From: Virgibacillus dokdonensis
Lineage (GTDB): Bacteria > Bacillota > Bacilli > Bacillales > Amphibacillaceae
Assembly (NCBI RefSeq): GCF_900166595.1
Contig: NZ_LT745748.1
Span: forward strand, 1-6,367
Direction: 5' to 3'
DNA length: 6,367 nucleotides
Below the pieces are notes generated by a model. It saw only the letters and a program-made list of their open reading frames with translations, was not told the origin of the DNA and searched no databases. Shown piece by piece: positions 1 through 6,192 of the stretch (positions are counted from its first letter, which is position 1; every line of letters begins with the position of its first letter). Both the position numbers and the translations under genes were made by a program.

Positions 1-2376
1 GTCGCACCTTGTATAGGTGCGTGGATTGAAATGGTTATTTCTGAAGTTGGTATTTACGAAGCTGTAGTCGCACCTTGTATAGGTGCGTGGATTGAAATTT
101 GTTTAAATAATTTAGTGTAGTTTTTTGCAACGTCGCACCTTGTATAGGTGCGTGGATTGAAATTTTATCGGCGTTAATCGGTATAGCAACGGAAAAAGGT
201 CGCACCTTGTATAGGTGCGTGGATTGAAATTCCTATTGTCTCCCTTTCCCATTGAGCCATTCCTGGTCGCACCTTGTATAGGTGCGTGGATTGAAATCTT
301 GTTTATACTTACCTTTACTAATGCAGAATAAATCGTCGCACCTTGTATAGGTGCGTGGATTGAAATCCTCTCATATCCAATCTCATATTTCATTGTTTTG
401 TCGCACCTTGTATAGGTGCGTGGATTGAAATTTCGCATTTATGCGTTCGAGGTTTTTTATTTGAGACGTCGCACCTTGTATAGGTGCGTGGATTGAAATG
501 AAGATAGGTGTATGGGAAAATTAGGGAAGTACTGTCGTCGCACCTTGTATAGGTGCGTGGATTGAAATTCGACGCACACGCATTACAGCAAGACTACAAC
601 GCAGTCGCACCTTGTATAGGTGCGTGGATTGAAATTACGATAAATGGCACAACCCCGATTTATCAAAAGAAGTCGCACCTTGTATAGGTGCGTGGATTGA
701 AATATGCATTGTCGGAAATACTACCGCTTGTGGCGTAGTCGCACCTTGTATAGGTGCGTGGATTGAAATCGAACACTTGTTCTAATTGTAATAGATTCGA
801 CAGTTGTCGCACCTTGTATAGGTGCGTGGATTGAAATCAGCAGACGTATTAGAGCGGTTGATACCGATACGTCGCACCTTGTATAGGTGCGTGGATTGAA
901 ATTCGCCAACCTCCGCACGTCTGTCCGCTAATCTGTAGTCGCACCTTGTATAGGTGCGTGGATTGAAATTGCGGAAGATAAAGGAGGCGACATCAAAGGA
1001 CGGTCGCACCTTGTATAGGTGCGTGGATTGAAATCATATATGCTTCCGTTTTTGTAGAGTGCATAGATGTGTCGCACCTTGTATAGGTGCGTGGATTGAA
1101 ATTTTTCTTGTGTTGGTATCTAACCAATCTTTTAAGTCGCACCTTGTATAGGTGCGTGGATTGAAATAACCCAACGCTCGCTTGCGTGTTCCTCTCGCAT
1201 CGTCGCACCTTGTATAGGTGCGTGGATTGAAATCCGCTTTAGCCGCGCAACCTCTGACGCTAGGTTTGCGTCGCACCTTGTATAGGTGCGTGGATTGAAA
1301 TAAAGATATACACAAGGTATTGGAGGGCGAGGAATGAGTCGCACCTTGTATAGGTGCGTGGATTGAAATGAGGCGGGCTTTGAGTCGAGGGGCATCCGAC
1401 AAGGGTCGCACCTTGTATAGGTGCGTGGATTGAAATGGTAGACATGGAAGATTACCTCCGATTGATAGATAGTCGCACCTTGTATAGGTGCGTGGATTGA
1501 AATTCGGCACATCATCCTAGATAAATCAGCCATAAAAGGACGTCGCACCTTGTATAGGTGCGTGGATTGAAATGAACTATCGAAAGAAGGCGCAAGTACG
1601 AACACAAGTCGCACCTTGTATAGGTGCGTGGATTGAAATAAATGCCGAAAAAGCGGAAATATCTTTGGAGAAGGCGTCGCACCTTGTATAGGTGCGTGGA
1701 TTGAAATTCTTTTGCTTTAGATGACTTATGTCCACGGGTAGGTCGCACCTTGTATAGGTGCGTGGATTGAAATGTCAACCTTGACGGAGAATACGCAGGT
1801 ACGTGGGGTCGCACCTTGTATAGGTGCGTGGATTGAAATGTGTTTTTCGGCTAATCGCTTTGCTATACGAGCGTCATGTCGCACCTTGTATAGGTGCGTG
1901 GATTGAAATCTTTATCTTGTATCATTTTTATACTCTCTTTTGATGTCGCACCTTGTATAGGTGCGTGGATTGAAATACTGATTATCGAGTGCCTCTCGAT
2001 TATTGTAGTGAAGTCGCACCTTGTATAGGTGCGTGGATTGAAATTAATGATGTTGAAATAACATTATTTAGTTTGAAAGTCGCACCTTGTATAGGTGCGT
2101 GGATTGAAATAAGCGAGATAATATTAATTTAAATGGATTTAGTCGTCGCACCTTGTATAGGTGCGTGGATTGAAATTCATGTCAACACTCTGATCTATTA
2201 AATTTTCAAGTCGCACCTTGTATAGGTGCGTGGATTGAAATTTTACAGTAGCAACAACCCCTGCATAACTAACATTAAGGTCGCACCTTGTATAGGTGCG
2301 TGGATTGAAATTTTATGCGTTTGCGAGCCTCAGTTTCTTGATCCGTCGCACCTTGTATAGGTGCGTGGATTGAAAG
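1..2376 (+). CRISPR. Type I-C CRISPR array, 36 repeats and 35 spacers
   Basis: Thirty-six copies of a 32-bp repeat start at 1, 67, 132, 199, 266, 335, 400, 468, 537, 604, 672, 738, 806, 871, 938, 1003, 1071, 1136, 1202, 1270, 1338, 1405, 1472, 1542, 1608, 1676, 1742, 1808, 1878, 1945, 2013, 2079, 2145, 2210, 2280 and 2345. Read by eye, the first 35 are identical. The repeat begins GTCGCACC and ends GTGGATTGAAAT, the type I-C pattern. Inside it CGCACC (repeat bases 3-8) pairs with GGTGCG (16-21) around a 7-base loop. Cutting after base 21, as the Cas5 of type I-C does, would leave the 11-base handle TGGATTGAAAT, which fixes the sense as +. Spacers are 33-38 bp, mean about 35, and no two look alike. 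The window starts on the first base of a repeat, so the array may extend left; leader and cas genes are not visible. Repeat uniformity suggests a recently active array. Confidence 0.98.
2345..2376 (+). repeat. Terminal (trailer-end) CRISPR repeat with changed last base
   Basis: This last copy matches the consensus except for its final base, which is G (position 2376) instead of T. Decay in the last repeat is normal at the leader-distal end, where no spacers are added. It supports the + orientation inferred from the 3' end ATTGAAAT, and places the leader and newest spacers at the left, at or beyond position 1. Confidence 0.9.
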
Positions 2377-2386
2377 AAATAAATCA

Positions 2387-2465
2387 AGCCACTTTCCAAA
2401 ATACAACCAAGCCGAACAATATAAATGTTCGGCTTGGTTAGTTCTATCAACAATTAAAAGTGGTT
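2387..2465 (+). terminator. Hairpin downstream of the CRISPR array, probable terminator
   Basis: A perfect 14-bp stem is formed by AACCAAGCCGAACA (2405-2418) and TGTTCGGCTTGGTT (2426-2439) with a 7-base A/T loop. A second, outer pairing of about 9 bp (2387-2395 with 2457-2465, core CCACTTT/AAAGTGG, one G-U) could close around it. It starts 28 bases after the last repeat. It lacks a good T-run on the + side (AGTTCTATC follows), so it may stop transcription weakly, act with Rho, or protect the pre-crRNA 3' end. The role is inferred; the stem is seen directly. Confidence 0.65.
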
Positions 2466-2534
2466 AAGCCTCACCTGCTGCTACATTTAATTTCCATTAA
2501 AAACCTTTTTAGGTACAATTTCATAAAAACATAT

Positions 2535-2561
2535 TGAAACCCACACCCTATCTAAATCGTA
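2535..2561 (+). promoter_or_regulatory. Sigma-W-type (ECF) promoter of the ydbST operon
   Basis: TGAAAC (2535-2540) is followed after 17 bases by CGTA (2558-2561). These match the -35 (TGAAAC) and -10 (CGTA) elements of Bacillus sigma-W and related ECF sigma factors at a normal 16-17-base spacing. Transcription would start near 2567-2569, about 85 bases before ydbS. In B. subtilis ydbS-ydbT belongs to the sigma-W regulon, so family knowledge and sequence agree. The start site itself is inferred. The rest of the 2377-2653 gap shows only the hairpin after the array and no gene. Confidence 0.7.
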
Positions 2562-2637
2562 ATAAACATAAATAGAAAAGATGATATTTCTACTGCATTT
2601 ATAATCTTATTTAGAAAACTATCTTATAAAAGACCGC

Positions 2638-2646
2638 AAAGGAAGG
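2638..2646 (+). promoter_or_regulatory. Ribosome binding site deciding the TTG start of ydbS
   Basis: AAAGGAAGG lies 7 bases before TTG at 2654-2656. There is no in-frame ATG close to this site, so the strong Shine-Dalgarno supports TTG as the real start. Confidence 0.75.
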
Positions 2647-2653
2647 GTTTATT

Positions 2654-3151
2654 TTGTACAAAAACATAGAAGAACCAAAACGAAAAATTTCTCCATACGC
2701 TATTAATGTATGGCGAATTACAAACACAATCGGACATACTATATTTCTCATTATTTTAGTCGTTTTACTTATCATGGACTCCCACTTTGCTTGGTATAGC
2801 TGGATTAGTTACATATTATGGGGCTTACTAGGTTTTACGATTATCTCTGCTGTTTGGAGTATAGTTTTTGAACCGACATTACTACAAAAATATTGGCGGT
2901 ATGGTTTGAATAAGGAATTTGTCCAATTAAAGCACGGAAGATGGAATTTGGCACACCAAGTTATCCCTATGACAAAAATTCAATATGTTAGCCTACAACA
3001 AGGACCCATTTTACGAAAATACGGACTATCAAGTATCTCCATTGGTACAATGGCTTCCACTCATGAAATTCCTGCTATACAAGAGGACGAAGCAAAGGCT
3101 ATTCGAAATGAAATTGCTGAACTTGCCAAAGTGAAGGAAGTGGAGAACTAA
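2654..3151 (+). CDS. ydbS: YdbS-like membrane protein with bacterial PH domain
   Basis: The 165-residue product fits the YdbS family (about 160 residues). Two hydrophobic segments at about residues 22-42 and 47-71 anchor it in the membrane. They are followed by one bacterial PH-like domain (bPH2, the family formerly DUF304) at about 78-157, with the typical run of a GRW strand near 95-97, IPMTKIQYVSLQQGP (104-118) and RKYGLSSISIGT (121-132). The fold is a beta-sandwich with no known catalytic residues; its ligand is unknown. In B. subtilis the ydbS-ydbT pair is sigma-W controlled and reported to help resist antimicrobial peptides from other bacilli. Translation starts at TTG behind AAAGGAAGG. 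The stop TAA shares its last A with the ATG of ydbT, so the two are likely translated together and act as partners. Identification is confident; biochemical role is open. Confidence 0.9.
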   Translation: MYKNIEEPKRKISPYAINVWRITNTIGHTIFLIILVVLLIMDSHFAWYSWISYILWGLLGFTIISAVWSIVFEPTLLQKYWRYGLNKEFVQLKHGRWNLAHQVIPMTKIQYVSLQQGPILRKYGLSSISIGTMASTHEIPAIQEDEAKAIRNEIAELAKVKEVEN

Positions 3152-4644
3152 TGGATCAAAAAAAGCGCATGCACCCCATGATGATGCCCGTATCATTTTT
3201 TGCATCATTAAAGGACATTTTCTTCGTATTTATTATTTTATTTGTACTTAACTATTCCTCCGAAGCAACGTGGGTAGAAATTGGTAGAATCTTATTTTTT
3301 GTCTACCTAATTTATGAGTTTGTGTCGGTTATTGTAACGTGGTGGCGTACTACATATAGCATCAATGAAAGCTTCATTGAAATCGAGCAAGGCCTTTTCA
3401 CACGTAAACATCATCAAATTCCGTATGATCGGATTCAAAATGTCCAAACAAATACCCCGTTTTATTTACGACCATTTCATCTAACAACGCTGACGTTAGA
3501 AACGGGAGCAGAAGATGAGGATTCATCCTTCACTTTTACAGCCATTACGAAGGACGAAGCTCAACAAATTGAATATGTTTTAGACCATTACACGAAACAG
3601 AAAACTTCGGATGCAATAGACACAAATATAATAGAAACAGAAACAGACGAAGCCCAAGCCATGACAAAAGAAGAAAAAAATGTCCACTTTAATCCCACTA
3701 AAAAAGACATTTTAAAAGCTTCTGTTTTATCATTTAGCTATTTATTGCTTATCCCTGTACTAGCATCAATGTTTAGTAATATTGACGAAGTATATGATCT
3801 ATCCGCAACGGGAAATAAGATTATTCAATTTGTAAAGGACTCTTGGTTTTGGATTGGTGCTTTAATCATCCTATTTATTATCGTTGCAATTTGCTTTGGA
3901 ATAATGCGTACTTACTTAAAATATGGTCGTTATGAAATCTCATCTGATCATGAGCGGATTTATATTCGTAAAGGTGTATTAAACGAACAACACTTTTCCA
4001 TTCGTAAACAAAATGTGCAAGCCGTTCATATTAAACAATCATTGTTAAAACGCATGCTTAAAATAGCTGAAGTAAAGCTAATTAGCGCTGGTGGGGTTGA
4101 TCTTTCAGGGGAAGAAGTAAATTCCCTTTATCCATTTTTACCAATTCATCGCGCATATACGATCATTGAAGAAATACTACCTGAATTCGCAGTACAAACA
4201 AATATGGAATCACTCCCGAAGAAATCGTTAGTAGCGCGAATGTGTCAAACACCTGTACTTTGGATCATCGGCACCATTATTATTGTTATTTTCTTTCCAA
4301 CATGGTGGCCTGTATCGATAATTTTGTTTCTATTTACGATCGTGTCACGCTTACTAGATTATTATTTCACTCGCTTTTTAATTCATGGGGAAACATTGCA
4401 AGTCCGTACAGGAGGCTTCTTCATGACAACAAGCATTACAACGAGAGAAAAAATCATTGAATTTAAGCTAGAACAAAATTTTATTCAAAAACGTTTTGAC
4501 CTAGCAAATATGGAAACAGCAAATCGAAGCAAACCTGTTCATACCACTCCCTTATATAACATACCTATGCAGATGACACAACGTGCGTTTATCTGGTATA
4601 CAGGACGAAACCCGAGAATAGAAGGAGGATTGGATGGAGAATAA
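3151..4644 (+). CDS. ydbT: YdbT-like membrane protein with three bacterial PH domains
   Basis: The 497-residue product matches YdbT in length (about 490) and layout. Likely membrane segments lie at about residues 14-34, 43-64, 188-208, 232-252 and one or two between 367 and 404. Three bPH2 domains alternate with them: about 66-145 (with IPYDRIQNVQTN, 90-101), 256-340 (with FSIRKQNVQAVHI, 282-294) and 406-485 (TTREKIIEFKLEQNFIQKRF, 430-449). Each has the strand - 'IP..RIQ.V' - strand pattern, the third being most diverged. The linker at about 150-180 is acidic and probably loose. The ATG overlaps the ydbS stop (TAATG), with GGAG at 3142-3145 just upstream. As the larger partner of YdbS it is expected to form a membrane complex in envelope defence; in B. 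subtilis the pair is linked to peptide-antibiotic resistance. Molecular activity is not known. The last bases hold the binding site and start of the next, broken gene. Confidence 0.9.
   Translation: MDQKKRMHPMMMPVSFFASLKDIFFVFIILFVLNYSSEATWVEIGRILFFVYLIYEFVSVIVTWWRTTYSINESFIEIEQGLFTRKHHQIPYDRIQNVQTNTPFYLRPFHLTTLTLETGAEDEDSSFTFTAITKDEAQQIEYVLDHYTKQKTSDAIDTNIIETETDEAQAMTKEEKNVHFNPTKKDILKASVLSFSYLLLIPVLASMFSNIDEVYDLSATGNKIIQFVKDSWFWIGALIILFIIVAICFGIMRTYLKYGRYEISSDHERIYIRKGVLNEQHFSIRKQNVQAVHIKQSLLKRMLKIAEVKLISAGGVDLSGEEVNSLYPFLPIHRAYTIIEEILPEFAVQTNMESLPKKSLVARMCQTPVLWIIGTIIIVIFFPTWWPVSIILFLFTIVSRLLDYYFTRFLIHGETLQVRTGGFFMTTSITTREKIIEFKLEQNFIQKRFDLANMETANRSKPVHTTPLYNIPMQMTQRAFIWYTGRNPRIEGGLDGE
4622..4628 (+). 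promoter_or_regulatory. Consensus ribosome binding site for the third operon gene
   Basis: AAGGAGG lies inside the end of ydbT, 5 bases before ATG 4634-4636. A near-perfect site at this position indicates that a third gene was coupled to ydbT, though only MENKIY is now read before TGA at 4652. Confidence 0.6.
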
Positions 4645-5168
4645 AATTTATTGAGAATAATTTTTTTTCGGCTGGAAAAACATCATTAAAAACAGTCGTA
4701 ATGAAAGGATTGGCTATCTAGATTTAAAAACCGCTTTTTCGACTAGTGTTACGGTGTATGATGTCCACAACAGAGAACTTGGAGAAGGGAAGTTTAAACG
4801 TTTCTTTTCTAATAGCTGGGTAGTAAGTAGCTGGAGAAATTTTAGAAATTAAAAGCAAACTGGTTTTCATTGGCAAAAAGTATACGTATTCTACAGAGAG
4901 GGGACATCAATACACCATTACTTCCCCTGTCCTGTCTAAATCATTTACAATTATAGATGAACCATATCAAGATGTGGCAGCCTTCACACGTATTAACAGT
5001 TTTTTCTCCTCTCCCGCTTATGAACTGACCAACTTAACGGACCAATTATCAACAGAAGAGTTCATTGTCGTCGTCATGGGTATGAATGCGATGGAAAAAA
5101 ATCAAACCTGCATGAAAAAGATAAATTCCATGCAGGTTGTATTCTTTTTGCTATATACCGTAAGCTAG
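4634..5168 (+). pseudogene. Broken third gene of the ydbST operon, possible tubby-like protein
   Basis: From ATG 4634 the frame reads MENKIY, then TGA (4652-4654) and TAA (4658-4660), then continues open in the same frame over 4661-4849 (GWKNIIKNSRNERIGYLD, later VTVYDVHNRELGEGKFKRFF) to TAA at 4850. From about 4827 the next frame (+1) takes over (GEILEIKSKLVFIGKKYTYS, FTIIDEPYQDVAAFTRINSF, TEEFIVVVMGMNAMEK) and runs to TAG at 5166-5168. The pieces join into one plausible protein of about 160 residues, so I read this as one decayed gene. One extra base near 4820-4835 explains the second break; the first fits a lost/gained base pair around 4652 and the T8 run at 4661-4668. The terminator at 5105 lies inside the last frame, so the original end was probably near 5115; losing one A from the run 5095-5101 would put TGA at 5113-5115. 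Strand pattern and closing 'FIVVVMG' recall tubby C-terminal-like/LURP-one-related proteins; that family call is a weak guess. Sequencing error is the alternative. Confidence 0.7.
5105..5149. terminator. Bidirectional intrinsic terminator between convergent genes
   Basis: AACCTGCATG (5105-5114) pairs perfectly with CATGCAGGTT (5129-5138) around a 14-base loop. On the + strand GTATTCTTTTT follows; on the - strand the stem is followed by TGATTTTTTTCC. It can therefore end both the ydbST operon and the channel gene on the - strand, whose stop is 25 bases away. Confidence 0.8.
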
Positions 5169-5173
5169 TACCT

Positions 5174-5992
5174 TTATCCGAGCTTCTTTTCCTGTGCTAC
5201 TTCTACGGTTTGTTTATACTGCTTACTAGGCGAAGCTAAATAAGCATAGATGCCTCCTAAAAAGAAGCCACCTCCGACAATATTTCCAATCGTAACAGGA
5301 ACTAAATTATAAATCGCTCCTAATAAGGTAATGGATTCTGGGTGAGGTGCTGTTAATGCTAATGAAAAAGTGACCATATTGGCAACACTGTGCTCAAACC
5401 CTGATGCAACAAAGCCAAAAACTAATAACATCATCACTAATATTTTAGCGCCATCACCTTTAATATGCATGGGAATCCATACAGCTAAACAGACGATCAG
5501 ATTACATAATATGCCTCGAAAAAATAATTCCCATATGCCTAAATCCATTTTAGCGGCAGCTGTTTTCATTAAAAATTGACTACTTTCTGTGGAAGCATAC
5601 AATCCTGTTCCAACAATTAACAAGGCAAACAATATTCCACCAATCAAATTTCCACTATAACAGGCAAGCCAATTTTGCACCGTATCCTTGACTGTCGTTT
5701 GCTTCCTCATCGTACTCATCGTAAAGTACATCGTGTTACCAGTAAATAATTCAGCACCACCATAAATAATTAACACGAGGGCAACACCAAAAAAGATCGA
5801 TGCCATAATCGTTGCAGCCGGAGATTGAATATCAAAATATCCTTCCGCTAGCTTAAACGATAATATTAATCCTATACCCACATAAATTCCTGACAAACCC
5901 GCTCGCAGCATATATCTTATGAATGATGTATTTAATAATTCCTTCTTTTTTATAGCAAGATTCACCGCTTGCTCTATTGGCTGTCGTTCCAC
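5174..5992 (-). CDS. Formate/nitrite-family (FNT) channel, YwcJ-like
   Basis: The 272-residue protein is a full-length FNT member, pentameric inner-membrane channels for small monovalent anions such as formate or nitrite. Six hydrophobic helices fit about residues 28-48, 58-80, 106-130, 155-175, 183-208 and 228-252. Family signatures are present: GGAELFTGNTM (78-88, start of the omega-loop region), FRGILCNLIVCLAVW (158-172) and SGFEHSVANM (197-206), with His201 matching the central pore histidine of FocA. NLVPVTIGNIVGG (229-241) closes the core; the tail is short and charged. It starts with GTG (5992-5990) behind AAAAGGAG at 9 bases; an ATG two bases upstream is out of frame and stops after six codons. 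The N-terminus (MERQPIEQAV) and general match resemble B. subtilis YwcJ, a proposed nitrite transporter, more than formate channel YrhG; this is from memory. A Rex-type operator upstream agrees with YwcJ. It is monocistronic in this window and convergent with the ydbST operon. Substrate cannot be decided from sequence. Confidence 0.93.
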   Translation of the reverse strand: MERQPIEQAVNLAIKKKELLNTSFIRYMLRAGLSGIYVGIGLILSFKLAEGYFDIQSPAATIMASIFFGVALVLIIYGGAELFTGNTMYFTMSTMRKQTTVKDTVQNWLACYSGNLIGGILFALLIVGTGLYASTESSQFLMKTAAAKMDLGIWELFFRGILCNLIVCLAVWIPMHIKGDGAKILVMMLLVFGFVASGFEHSVANMVTFSLALTAPHPESITLLGAIYNLVPVTIGNIVGGGFFLGGIYAYLASPSKQYKQTVEVAQEKKLG

Positions 5993-6001
5993 ATGAAGTC
6001 A

Positions 6002-6009
6002 CTCCTTTT
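6002..6009 (-). promoter_or_regulatory. Ribosome binding site deciding the GTG start of the FNT gene
   Basis: On the - strand AAAAGGAG (6009-6002) lies 9 bases before GTG 5992-5990. No in-frame ATG lies between, and the next in-frame Met (residue 28) would remove the conserved N-terminal helix. Confidence 0.75.
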
Positions 6010-6027
6010 GCATGTTTACTTTCTTTT

Positions 6028-6045
6028 ATGTGAAAAATTTCACAT
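6028..6045. promoter_or_regulatory. Rex-type operator upstream of the FNT gene
   Basis: The 18 bases are ATGTGAAA, AA, TTTCACAT: 8-bp arms in perfect inverted repeat. They match the Rex consensus TTGTGAA-N4-TTCACAA except at the two outermost bases, and also fit the Fnr/CRP pattern TGTGA-N6-TCACA. The centre is only about 44 bases before the start codon, so an activator bound at -41.5 would place the transcript start on the ribosome binding site. The site suits a repressor better, favouring Rex, which is released when NADH/NAD+ rises under low oxygen. B. subtilis ywcJ is, as I recall, a Rex target. Which protein binds is inferred. Confidence 0.65.
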
Positions 6046-6095
6046 TAATACTGATAGAAATATCATGTTCTTCTAGCCCATTGCTTTCCGTCAGC

Positions 6096-6116
6096 ATGTT
6101 TGTTTAAAACAAACAT
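6096..6116. promoter_or_regulatory. Perfect 10-1-10 palindrome, candidate operator
   Basis: ATGTTTGTTT (6096-6105), one central A, and AAACAAACAT (6107-6116) form a perfect inverted repeat in the gap upstream of the FNT gene. Odd-spaced palindromes of this size are typical of TetR-, NsrR- or similar dimer operators. It sits at the predicted transcription start of the candidate promoter at 6118-6146, a repressor position. It has too few G/C pairs and no T-run to be a good terminator. The regulator is not identified. Confidence 0.5.
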
Positions 6117-6117
6117 A

Positions 6118-6146
6118 ATTAGATATTAACGTATAATTCACGTAAA
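6118..6146 (-). promoter_or_regulatory. Possible sigma-A promoter for the FNT gene
   Basis: On the - strand TTTACG (6146-6141) and TCTAAT (6123-6118) are separated by 17 bases; they match 4/6 and 5/6 of the sigma-A consensus. The start would be near 6111, giving a leader of about 120 bases that carries both palindromes. In such A+T-rich DNA this is only a candidate. Confidence 0.35.
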
Positions 6147-6192
6147 GAAAAGATTTTTCACATAAATGCAATAAAAAAGAGGGAGCCTTGCA

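Noticed and set aside
112..1814. Long open frames on the - strand across the array, rich in repeated peptides such as FNPRTYTRCD and ISIHAPIQGAT
   Set aside because: They are translations of the CRISPR repeat in its three frames joined by spacer sequence; no start signals or coding logic.
438..2321. Shared 10-mer TTTATGCGTT in spacers at 432-467 and 2312-2344
   Set aside because: With 35 spacers one such shared 10-mer is expected by chance; the flanks do not align well.
2600..2605. Perfect TATAAT upstream of ydbS
   Set aside because: No acceptable -35 at 16-18 bases, no extended -10, and the region is very A+T-rich; the sigma-W-type promoter is the better candidate.
4242..4460. 72-codon open frame on the + strand
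   Set aside because: Lies inside ydbT in another frame, without a ribosome binding site; a shadow of the real gene.
4974..5168. 64-codon open frame on the + strand as a separate small gene
   Set aside because: Starts in mid-gene without a binding site, runs through the terminator and continues an upstream frame open since 4827; it is the tail of the broken third gene.
5370..5579. 69-codon open frame on the + strand
   Set aside because: Antisense to the well-supported FNT channel gene; no independent support.
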